DNA of 57,098 nt from a virus. Under the pieces are notes generated by a model. The model saw only the letters and a list, made by a program, of their open reading frames with translations. It searched no databases and was not told the origin of the DNA. Location: IMG/VR virus record IMGVR_UViG_3300042934_000352, positions 1 to 57,098 of that record. One strand, written 5' to 3'. A program made the position numbers and the translations under genes. Below are positions 15,750 through 22,696 of the stretch, in pieces; position 1 is the stretch's first letter; every line of letters starts with the position of its first letter.

Positions 15750-16679
15750 TTAGTTAATTAATTTTAGATAATCATTCAATATACAATCAATATTATTTTC
15801 ATCCCAATAAGGAATCCTAAGTAGAGGTATATTATTATCTATACAATATTGATTTTTAATCTGATCACGTTTTTGGCCTTCCACAAATCCTTCTTCACCA
15901 CCAAACCAATCAATAGGTCTATAATGTTGCTCACCATCGAATTCAATAAGCAAAGTGACATTATCATCATGGAATAAGGCGAAGTCAAACCTTAGTAGAT
16001 TTATGTAAGAACAATCTGGAAAAGTGTACTCTTTTTTAAAAACTAATTGTTTTTCTGTTAAGTGATTAAATATCTTTCTTTCACCATTGCTCATACTATC
16101 TTTGCAATTAGGGCATCTTGAGTTAGAATACATGAAGTTAATTGGAGCGGATTCAAATACAGTATCGCAATTAGTATGTATAAATTTAAGAAAAGTATAA
16201 TTATTAATATAGGAATCTAAGACTTTATATTCAGCATTGGTAACTTCCTCTACTTTTCTCTTAAACTCATCATCTGTATATCTTTCACGATTTTGACACC
16301 GTGGACATCTTTGACCACGAGCTGTAAATTGAGCAGGGGTCATATTCCATATATAATCACAAACGATGTGTTTAAATTTAACTTGTATTAGTGCGTTTCT
16401 GTAGTCGCTTAATACTTCATATTCATCACCAACTATATCATAAACTTTCTTTTTGAATGATTCAGTATTACACTTGATTCTCCCTGAGCAATTCGGACAT
16501 TTACTTTGACCAGTTAGTAAATTTCTAGGATAAACATCCCATTCATAATCGCATTCATTATGTTTGGTTAATATTTTAGTAGTTGTGTTAACATACTCTC
16601 CAAGAAAAGTGTAGATATTTTCACCGTATATATCTTCAATTTCTTTAACAAACTGCACATGTGTTTTTCTTTTCGACAT
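15750..16679 (-). CDS. Homing endonuclease: three zinc-ribbon repeats plus PD-(D/E)XK-like nuclease
   Basis: Three homologous units of about 65 residues (1-70, 71-135, 136-200) share F...V....Y.VL..Y.N, an H..C...W motif and a closing CPxC, typical of zinc-ribbon DNA-binding repeats in phage mobile endonucleases. The C-terminal domain (205-309) has NGERKIFNHL, then LLIEFDGEQHYRPIDWFGG and IPLLRIPYWD, an ExDG..HY core like that of Vsr/EDxHD-type nucleases such as I-Bth0305I. It is free-standing between tail genes and flanked by terminators on both sides, as expected for a late insertion. Role: spread of its own gene. Confidence 0.82.
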   Translation of the reverse strand: MSKRKTHVQFVKEIEDIYGENIYTFLGEYVNTTTKILTKHNECDYEWDVYPRNLLTGQSKCPNCSGRIKCNTESFKKKVYDIVGDEYEVLSDYRNALIQVKFKHIVCDYIWNMTPAQFTARGQRCPRCQNRERYTDDEFKRKVEEVTNAEYKVLDSYINNYTFLKFIHTNCDTVFESAPINFMYSNSRCPNCKDSMSNGERKIFNHLTEKQLVFKKEYTFPDCSYINLLRFDFALFHDDNVTLLIEFDGEQHYRPIDWFGGEEGFVEGQKRDQIKNQYCIDNNIPLLRIPYWDENNIDCILNDYLKLIN

Positions 16680-16719
16680 ATTCGAATTCCTCCATTTAGA
16701 TAACTAAGATTAGACAAAC

Positions 16720-16746
16720 AAAAAAGAGACCACTAAGTGTGATCCC
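16720..16746 (-). terminator. Minus-strand terminator after the 16777 gene
   Basis: In RNA, GGGAUCAC (16746-16739) pairs with GUGGUCUC (16733-16726) in eight pairs including two G-U, followed by TTTTTTG. The wobble pairs work only on the minus strand. Confidence 0.75.
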
Positions 16747-16776
16747 TTGTCATTGTTCTATTTTTATAAAATTGTT

Positions 16777-16956
16777 TTATTTTGTTAAATTATTTTTGAA
16801 GTGTCTTACTTGTTCTAATAACTCATGCGATTCATTAAAGAAGAAAATATTTCGTGTAACATCTTTATCAGATTTCCCCATACGTTTCAATACGAATCCA
16901 CACTGCATTAGATAACCTGCTAATCTCTGATTAAATATAATATATTCCTTCTTCAT
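16777..16956 (-). CDS. DUF5659-like small protein, paralogue 2 (59 aa)
   Basis: ATG 16956 follows CAAGGAGGATTTAT. The product begins MKKEYIIFNQRLAGYLMQCG and continues with RNIFFFNESHELLEQV. It shares the layout of the proteins at 12870 and 50074: a strand, a short helix (RLAGYLMQCGFVL), then a N-I-F-F-F-N-E type strand and a final helix. It lies just before a homing endonuclease and has its own terminator. No function is known for such proteins. Confidence is lower than for the other two because the key FWVFERN motif is changed to IFFFNES. Confidence 0.65.
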   Translation of the reverse strand: MKKEYIIFNQRLAGYLMQCGFVLKRMGKSDKDVTRNIFFFNESHELLEQVRHFKNNLTK

Positions 16957-17041
16957 ATAAATCCTCCTTGTTTAGAAATTCCTTTAAAATTTTACTTTTA
17001 ACGTGAAAATTACACTGTCGTCATCTCGTCCGATGGCGACA

Positions 17042-17845
17042 TTAAGCTACTAAAATAACATCAAAATAGACATCTGCTTCAACCGTTGATAGTTCCGCAA
17101 ATGTACCATCTGACTTTACCAATCGAATATATACAAATGTTTTATCAGCATATCCAGCAGCAGGTCGGTATTTATATGAGTTACCGTAGTATTCTCCACC
17201 ACACACACATATAGGTCGAGTTTCAAATGCGTTAGTAAATGTTATTTTTAATGTATTTGTATCTAATATAGTTATTGTGCCACCATCACTTGCAAACACA
17301 TCGCTCCGAATCATCCAACCTAGAGTTGCATCTTTCTTGACCACAAACTTTTGCAAGTTGATCGGCTTAATAGGAGGTTGTGTATTTTTTGTACTTACTT
17401 TCATGACTGGATTTCTAACCTCATATTCGCCACCATCTGCGGTATAGTAACCAATATTAATTCTTGATGTAGTGTTACCTTTGGGGATATTTCTCTGTAC
17501 TACATGTTTAAATGTGAGAATTTCATATTCTTCATTTGAACTAGTAATCTCAAATAAATTTTGTCCGAATTCTTCGATAGACAAACGGAAGGGTGATCCA
17601 CTGATTAAGCGACATTCTACCTGAATTTCAACGATATCACCTATATATAAATCCCTGTCAAAATAAACTTTAAAACCTCCACCTGTCGCACCAGTCGCTT
17701 TTTTAACTCTGGCCGTTTTTGTTGTTTCGTTAAATGTCCATTGACCATCAACAAGTGTTCCGCTTGACACAAACGTCCCACCATTACTAGCACTTGAGAA
17801 GTCGGTTTGTTCAATTAATGATTTTGCGTATTCATTATAGAGCAT
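17042..17845 (-). CDS. Tail fibre/receptor-binding type protein (267 aa)
   Basis: An all-beta protein with a carbohydrate-binding-module look: residues 1-150 have the jelly-roll rhythm (GTFVSSGTLVDGQWTFNETT, FKVYFDRDLYIGDIVEIQVECRLI, RINIGYYTADGGEYEVRNPVMKV). The C-terminal 90 residues resemble a fibre tip domain (GWMIRSDVFASDGGTITI, ADKTFVYIRLVKSDGT, YFDVILVA). It follows GDPD by 15 bases, so it could guide that enzyme to the cell wall. No catalytic residues are seen. Confidence 0.6.
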   Translation of the reverse strand: MLYNEYAKSLIEQTDFSSASNGGTFVSSGTLVDGQWTFNETTKTARVKKATGATGGGFKVYFDRDLYIGDIVEIQVECRLISGSPFRLSIEEFGQNLFEITSSNEEYEILTFKHVVQRNIPKGNTTSRINIGYYTADGGEYEVRNPVMKVSTKNTQPPIKPINLQKFVVKKDATLGWMIRSDVFASDGGTITILDTNTLKITFTNAFETRPICVCGGEYYGNSYKYRPAAGYADKTFVYIRLVKSDGTFAELSTVEADVYFDVILVA

Positions 17846-17860
17846 GATTCCACCACCTTT

Positions 17861-18682
17861 TTATATCAAAATGTCTGTCATGAAAAAATCAACACCGCTT
17901 GTTACACATTTACCATAATCACTGCCGTTATTAATTGTATAAGTCATTACTTTTCGCCCTAGTTCATGCACCTTTTGCATATCTTCAACGGTAACGGCAG
18001 AAATACTCATAACAAACATATAGTCTTTTAAAGGTGTTACATACGCTATATTTTCATCCGTAGGATTTGCAAGAACTCCTATTGTTACTTCTTTATTTAC
18101 TTCTCTAATCGTGAATAAATTTCCACCACTTGCCTGTAAAATGATTTTATCTATCATGTTGTATTTATTAATGATTGCAAACAGACTTTCTAATTGTTGA
18201 GAAGTAACGGTATGCTTCAACTCTACAATTGCAACCATTTCCCACTTTTTACAAATTTGTAAGTATTGTTCAAAAGTTGGGATTTTTAAGTTGTTATATA
18301 AGGCAATATTACTGCCTGCATCAATGGTCAATGCTTTTAATTGGCTGAGTGTCATAGATGATACACTTCCAGTACCATTCGTCATTCGATCTACTGTAGG
18401 GTCATGAAAAGTTACCCATTGACCGTCTGAAGTAAGGTGTATGTCTGTTTCGCACCCCCACATACCGTATCTTCCTGCTGCTTCAAAAGAAGGTAAAGTG
18501 TTTTCTGGTGCTAGTTTACTTAACCCTCTATGCCCCACCCTTTTTATTTCCTTATATGAGAATTTACTCATAATATTTTGCTGAACATTCTCCGCCAATG
18601 ACGACTCAATACCATCAATTTTATCTATCCTATTTTTCACTTCGTCTTCTAACATTACCTTGGAAATTTTATTTAATGACAA
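17861..18682 (-). CDS. Glycerophosphodiester phosphodiesterase, tail-associated
   Basis: The GDPD catalytic set is complete: VGHRG (His51, Arg52), APENT, CETDIH (Glu78, Asp80) and TSDGQWVTFHD (His93, Asp94), then IVELKH (metal-binding Glu) near 156. The family hydrolyses glycerophosphodiesters, and phage tail versions can cut glycerol teichoic acid in the Gram-positive wall. A helical N-terminal 45 residues may attach it to the tail. TTG at 18682 is chosen because AAGGAAGTGA is spaced correctly before it; GTG 18691 lies within that site. It lies between the amidase gene and a fibre gene. Confidence 0.87.
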   Translation of the reverse strand: MSLNKISKVMLEDEVKNRIDKIDGIESSLAENVQQNIMSKFSYKEIKRVGHRGLSKLAPENTLPSFEAAGRYGMWGCETDIHLTSDGQWVTFHDPTVDRMTNGTGSVSSMTLSQLKALTIDAGSNIALYNNLKIPTFEQYLQICKKWEMVAIVELKHTVTSQQLESLFAIINKYNMIDKIILQASGGNLFTIREVNKEVTIGVLANPTDENIAYVTPLKDYMFVMSISAVTVEDMQKVHELGRKVMTYTINNGSDYGKCVTSGVDFFMTDILI

Positions 18683-18711
18683 AATTTTCACTTCCTTAAA
18701 AGTGTGATTTA

Positions 18712-18783
18712 TTGTTCGTTACATAGAACAAGTCTGTGAATTTCCAGCGAAATTCCACTCATTTATACCTATATAACGAACAA
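18712..18783 (-). ncRNA. Long stem-loop in the leader of the GDPD gene
   Basis: In minus-strand RNA, UUGUUCGUUAUAUAG (18783-18769) pairs fully with CUAUGUAACGAACAA (18726-18712), 15 pairs with one U-G that becomes a C-A mismatch on the plus strand. Inside is a second hairpin, GAAUUUC/GAAAUUC. No T run follows, so it is not a simple terminator. RNase processing or translational control of GDPD is possible. Confidence 0.6.
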
Positions 18784-18816
18784 ATATTCCAATAAAAAGT
18801 TTATTTTAACGTGTTG

Positions 18817-19665
18817 TTAAATTCCTTTACGTTTAGCAGCATAAAGTATCGCTACGGCTTCCCAACTTGACATTTCATTCTTCAGAAATTTATCCAGCCA
18901 CATTGTACTTAACGCATCCTTACCGTATCTCTGAATGTCTGTTAAATCTTGTAACTCTGCTTTAACGTATTCTTTAAGTGCAGGTGATAAATTCATTAAT
19001 TCTTCATCTCCTTGAATATCCTCTACTTTTTCTGGTTTAGGTTGTGACTTAACTACAATTTGTTCAACATAAGCAACACCGTAGTATTCACATATACCTT
19101 TACATATCTCAATTGCACATTCTTTCCGGTACTCATCATTGAGTAAATGTACATAATCTTGATTCGAATCCATAAAACCTAATTCAAGTAGTATAGAAGG
19201 CATATTCGTCTTTCTAATCACCCATAAATGCGATCCATCTTTAACTCCTCTATCCTTAAATGCAGTACCTTTTATCACATGTTTATGAACAATATCAGCT
19301 AACTTTTTAGATTCACCTGTAGGCATTCCGAACGTTTCAATTCCACCACCATCAAACCATTTACCAGCAGAAGCATTAGCATGAACAGAAACGAATAGGT
19401 TAACTTTCTTGTCATTGGCTAATTTAGTTCTTTGCTCAAGTGGAGTATCAACATCAGTAGGGGCTATAAGTAATGTCTTAAACCCGCACCGTTCCAACTC
19501 AACTTTCAAATAATTAACTACCGCACGATTAAATAAATTTTCATTCATGTAAGGCAACCCAATCTCACTTGTTTGTTCGTTAGGGAGAAGGGGAGTACGT
19601 TTACCTGAAGTTTCAAGTCCATGTCCATCATCTAAGGCAATTGTAATGTTATTAGGATTTATCAT
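18817..19665 (-). CDS. Endolysin: N-acetylmuramoyl-L-alanine amidase (Amidase_3 type)
   Basis: Cuts the amide link between MurNAc and the stem peptide at the end of infection. The zinc site is complete: His15 (DDGHG), Glu42 (YMNENLFN), His95 (FVSVHANA), with catalytic Glu161 (ILLELGF). The catalytic domain fills 1-180. A linker (QPKPEKVEDIQGDEEL) leads to a helical C-terminal domain (215-282, WLDKFLKNEMSSWEAVAIL), probably for cell-wall binding. No signal peptide, so it needs the holin encoded just before. ATG follows AGGTGAAACAAC. Confidence 0.93.
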   Translation of the reverse strand: MINPNNITIALDDGHGLETSGKRTPLLPNEQTSEIGLPYMNENLFNRAVVNYLKVELERCGFKTLLIAPTDVDTPLEQRTKLANDKKVNLFVSVHANASAGKWFDGGGIETFGMPTGESKKLADIVHKHVIKGTAFKDRGVKDGSHLWVIRKTNMPSILLELGFMDSNQDYVHLLNDEYRKECAIEICKGICEYYGVAYVEQIVVKSQPKPEKVEDIQGDEELMNLSPALKEYVKAELQDLTDIQRYGKDALSTMWLDKFLKNEMSSWEAVAILYAAKRKGI

Positions 19666-19695
19666 GTTGTTTCACCTACTTTCAGTTAATTTGCA

Positions 19696-19968
19696 TTACT
19701 TAGGTTCGTTATAGTTTAATGCTTTCTCACTGTCAGAAATTGATTTAGTAGTAGGGTCGATTACAACTCCAAGAAAAGACAAATAAACTAACACAGTATC
19801 AACCAATCCCAAAATAATCTTAATAGAGTGATCAACTTCTTCAAGGCTGATGTTTATCAATCCTAAACTAACCAATCCAGCTAATATAGCTTGAATCATT
19901 AATGCAGTTTGTGATAGAAGGGAAGTCACCCATAATTTGTTTCGGAATCTTACTTTCCAGTTAATCAT
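19696..19968 (-). CDS. Holin, phi-LC3 family (90 aa)
   Basis: Forms membrane lesions that release the amidase. The pattern INWKVRFRNKLWV start, two hydrophobic segments (about 18-40 and 48-70), then DPTTKSISDSEKALNYNEPK is diagnostic for the phi-LC3 holin family; the DPTTKG/SISDS tail is strongly conserved there. Length is normal. It is followed within 30 bases by the endolysin and preceded by a coiled-coil membrane protein, a standard lysis cassette. Confidence 0.9.
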   Translation of the reverse strand: MINWKVRFRNKLWVTSLLSQTALMIQAILAGLVSLGLINISLEEVDHSIKIILGLVDTVLVYLSFLGVVIDPTTKSISDSEKALNYNEPK

Positions 19969-19988
19969 TTTCTATTCCTCCTATTTAA

Positions 19989-20414
19989 TTATTTTAAATT
20001 CAATTGAATCAATAACCACGCAGTAATTAAAGTAGGAATGATCATGCATATTCCTACGAGAATCTTAACACCCAAACTAGGGACATGAACTTTACTTGAT
20101 TCATCATTAATCTCTAATTTTTCTACACGTTTATCAATAGTCTCAAACTTCATGTTTAAACCATCTAAATTCTTATCAATACGTGAAAGAGTTTTATCGA
20201 ACTTCTCCATCTGGTCAACTTGTTTTTTACTAGCATCAACTTGCATTTGAAGTATTGTTTTCAATTCTATTAAAGTATCATTCTTTACTTCTTGCTGTTG
20301 TAACTTTCTGTCATGTTCATCTAATCTCGTTTCAACCTTTGTGATTCTCTGGTATAAATCTTCAACCACAGCCAACACTCCAAATCTATTAAAAGGGTAT
20401 CTATATGAAGTCAT
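19989..20414 (-). CDS. XhlA-like coiled-coil membrane protein of the lysis cassette
   Basis: A long coiled coil (about residues 18-105, RITKVETRLDEHDRKLQQ onwards) followed by one C-terminal membrane helix (118-140, ILVGICMIIPTLITAWLLI). This matches XhlA/hemolysin-like proteins that work with holins in Bacillus prophages such as PBSX. The ATG at 20414 has no ribosome site. GTG at 20369, with GGAG eight bases before it, would give a 126-residue protein starting at VEDLYQRI, and is a serious alternative start. The conserved promoter motif and a strong leader hairpin lie just upstream. Confidence 0.8.
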   Translation of the reverse strand: MTSYRYPFNRFGVLAVVEDLYQRITKVETRLDEHDRKLQQQEVKNDTLIELKTILQMQVDASKKQVDQMEKFDKTLSRIDKNLDGLNMKFETIDKRVEKLEINDESSKVHVPSLGVKILVGICMIIPTLITAWLLIQLNLK

Positions 20415-20447
20415 TTGTGGTACAATCTAAATGACTAGCGATAGTCA

Positions 20448-20491
20448 AAGACACTACTTTTCCTTTCTGTGTGGTTAGGGGAGTAGCGTCT
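20448..20491 (-). promoter_or_regulatory. Leader hairpin of the lysis genes
   Basis: In minus-strand RNA, AGACGCUACU (20491-20482) pairs with AGUAGUGUCU near 20459-20450, ten pairs with one G-U that would be a mismatch on the plus strand. The first base of the stem is where the motif promoter at 20499-20527 should start. On the plus strand the same sequence is followed by seven T and could also stop antisense transcription. Confidence 0.6.
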
Positions 20492-20498
20492 TTTTTTG

Positions 20499-20527
20499 TT
20501 TATATTTAGTTAATTTTTATTGGCTTA
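20499..20527 (-). promoter_or_regulatory. Probable weaker copy of the conserved phage promoter motif (lysis genes)
   Basis: Minus strand: TAAGCC, spacer AATAAAAATTAACTAAA (17 bp; 13 of 17 match AATATAAATTAACTTAG), then TATAAA. The -35 is poor, so it may need an activator. It is positioned for the coiled-coil/holin/amidase genes. Confidence 0.45.
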
Positions 20528-20533
20528 ATTTAA

Positions 20534-21544
20534 TTAATTCGTTATCTGTTTCCAATCAGCAGTAGAAGAAGTACCAACCGCTAAATAACCAATACTGCCA
20601 ACAACAGCAATTTGACCGACAAATTGAGGGGTTGAAGTTATATTGGTTGATACAGCAGTTCTATTGATGATTGAAGTTGTGCCTTCATTCCAAATCGCAT
20701 AAACATCAGTACCAGTCGGAATTACCTCGAAAAAAGTTATAGTGGTTTCACTACTTTCTGTGAAACTTATTCCTCTTGCTTGTGGAACTCCTCCAACCCA
20801 TACTTGTATATTACCTCCACCGATTGCATAACTTCCGTTTGACAAGGTAAAAGTTTTCTGTCCAGATGTTGCCACCCATGATTGGTCTCTAATTGTTGTT
20901 TTGGGTGCAACAACATCCCAATAGGTAGGGTTTGTTGGAATAACACCTAAAGCGTTCTGCTTACAGAAGTAATTTACACCTCCATAAGAAATTACGTTAC
21001 CTTCTAAATACTGAGTAGTAGGGGAGTAATCACCTTTATGACCGAATTGATCACGAATCGCACGAGCGTAGTCACCTGATTCTTGAGCATACTGTGCTTT
21101 TTCTTGTGCGGTAGATTTAACGGTATCAACCTCGATAAATAATTCCTGTAATGCACTGTAACCTTCTTCTGAAGGGATACCTTCCTCGTAATCTTTTAGA
21201 ATACGTACCATGAATGGACGAGTTGAAATCCTAGATTCACCTAGAAATAAAGAAATACTAACCTCTAAATTCCCTGCTAATTCCATTTCCGTACTGCCAA
21301 AATTGTACTTGATTTTTTGAGTTTCAGTATCATATGTGGCTAGACCTGTGATGATTTTCCCATCAGGTCTTTTCATGTTAATGACATAACGATCAGCCGA
21401 AGCGAAATCATACGCTTTTCCGTTATCCATTAGTGTAATGAAAAGGGTAGATGTGTCATTTTGAATGAATGTAGGGATTTGACTAGCAACCGCAATTTGC
21501 TTTTTGAGGTCTAGTGTAATATTAAAATTTTGTTGTAATGCCAT
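20534..21544 (-). CDS. Baseplate upper protein (BppU-like) with carbohydrate-binding domain
   Basis: Residues 1-125 match the BppU N-terminal domain, which anchors receptor-binding parts to the baseplate (LKKQIAVASQIPTFIQND, YVINMKRPDGKIITG, STRPFMVRILKDYEEG). A short coiled linker (135-165) follows. Residues 168-215 resemble a CBM5/12-like module (KGDYSPTTQYLEGNVISYGGVNYFC ... PTYWDVV). The remaining 120 residues form a beta-rich tip. It is a probable host-recognition part of the tail, next to the lysis genes. Confidence 0.75.
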   Translation of the reverse strand: MALQQNFNITLDLKKQIAVASQIPTFIQNDTSTLFITLMDNGKAYDFASADRYVINMKRPDGKIITGLATYDTETQKIKYNFGSTEMELAGNLEVSISLFLGESRISTRPFMVRILKDYEEGIPSEEGYSALQELFIEVDTVKSTAQEKAQYAQESGDYARAIRDQFGHKGDYSPTTQYLEGNVISYGGVNYFCKQNALGVIPTNPTYWDVVAPKTTIRDQSWVATSGQKTFTLSNGSYAIGGGNIQVWVGGVPQARGISFTESSETTITFFEVIPTGTDVYAIWNEGTTSIINRTAVSTNITSTPQFVGQIAVVGSIGYLAVGTSSTADWKQITN

Positions 21545-21580
21545 CTTTTCACCTTCCTGTAAATGTGGTTGTGAAATATA

Positions 21581-21604
21581 AAAAGAGAGCCTTATAGACT
21601 CTCT
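21581..21604 (-). terminator. Minus-strand terminator after the 21620 gene
   Basis: AGAGAG (minus, 21604-21599) pairs with CTCTCT (21589-21584), followed by TTTTAT. It stands between the 65-residue gene and the BppU-like gene. Confidence 0.7.
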
Positions 21605-21619
21605 GAAATTTGAGTTTTA

Positions 21620-21817
21620 TTAAGCTGTTGGTTCAGCAGGTGCAATAGTAACAGGGACTATAACTTTTACGGTAGAACGAGCCACGATAAGCCCTGAGAT
21701 ATTTACAACTGTGAGAGCATTATTATTAAGTAATTCTGTCATTTTCACTGAATCGTAATTTTCTAAGTTAACAGTGTAAGATGTTCCATCGTGTAACTTT
21801 ACTAAAATCGCTTGCAT
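21620..21817 (-). CDS. Small tail-cluster protein of unknown function (65 aa)
   Basis: Begins MQAILVKLHDGTSYTVNLENYD, a small beta-type protein with a Val/Ile-rich C-terminal half and a final Pro/Ala segment (VPVTIAPAEPTA). ATG follows TAGGAGGAAAAATAC. It is similar in length and place to small proteins found beside receptor-binding genes in Gram-positive siphoviruses. Function unknown; a structural or chaperone role would fit. Confidence 0.6.
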   Translation of the reverse strand: MQAILVKLHDGTSYTVNLENYDSVKMTELLNNNALTVVNISGLIVARSTVKVIVPVTIAPAEPTA

Positions 21818-21843
21818 GTATTTTTCCTCCTAGATAATTTATA

Positions 21844-22686
21844 TTAAACTATTGAATTTAAAGCAGTTTTAAGATTTACAAGCTTACTATAATAACCGCC
21901 ACTTTGGTCTACGGTAGCCATTGGGCTAATTGCACTAACCGCTTGATTATATAAACTCCATACATTCGCTCCACTTGTAGCAGATGTAAAAGTAAATTGA
22001 TTTCCTTCACCTAATTTATACTTACGAAACTCATTGATTCGTAATGTAAATTGATTCCATTCATCATGGCCTACTATGGCTAATGGAATTGTTTCAGCAT
22101 AAATGTCACTAGGGTTAGTTTGCTTTGAACTTACTAAAGTTGACCATGACCAATTAGATGGTCTACTTCCAGTACCACTACCTTTTAATGGTACGTCCCC
22201 AGAATAATAAGCTGTTCCGCTTGTACTAGTTGTAGCAGTATCACCGTTATATGAACCATTGTGACTAGGAGGGGAGGGACTGCCACTAACACTGTCTAGA
22301 TATAATGTTCCTGCATATGTTCCGTCATCATATGAAATAGAGGGACTTGCGTTATCTGTTGTGCTAACTGCACCCCAAATATAAATCGGATCGCCACCAG
22401 ATGTAGTAGTTACGTCTGCCATACCTGACCCATTAGTGGTAATTGTCGCACCGTCTTGACTGCTACCCCCCGGATAAGGTGGGGGAGTAGTTTCTACGAA
22501 ATTAGTACCTTCATATTGGAGTGCTCCATCTTTTGCCCAAGTGTCATACATTGCACTATATACCCATCTCTGAGAGGTGACGACACTTTTTCTTTCAGTT
22601 GTGGTTGTAATGGGAGTTGTGCCATTTTGAACCCATTCCCAATTTGTCGTAACAGTGCATGACCTAGAATCATATTTCATTGTCAT
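21844..22686 (-). CDS. Ser/Thr/Gly-rich tail protein (280 aa)
   Basis: No family recognised. The composition is extreme in Ser, Thr, Gly and Tyr with short aromatic strands (WEWVQNGTTPITTTTERKS, TPPPYPGGSSQDG, SGSPSPPSHNGSYNGDT), like surface-exposed fibre or collar proteins. A less repetitive C-terminal part (200-280) contains HDEWNQFTLRINEFRKYK and may anchor it. It lies directly after the Tal-like protein, so it is likely a tail tip accessory part. Confidence 0.6.
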   Translation of the reverse strand: MTMKYDSRSCTVTTNWEWVQNGTTPITTTTERKSVVTSQRWVYSAMYDTWAKDGALQYEGTNFVETTPPPYPGGSSQDGATITTNGSGMADVTTTSGGDPIYIWGAVSTTDNASPSISYDDGTYAGTLYLDSVSGSPSPPSHNGSYNGDTATTSTSGTAYYSGDVPLKGSGTGSRPSNWSWSTLVSSKQTNPSDIYAETIPLAIVGHDEWNQFTLRINEFRKYKLGEGNQFTFTSATSGANVWSLYNQAVSAISPMATVDQSGGYYSKLVNLKTALNSIV

Positions 22687-22696
22687 AGTCTGTCAC

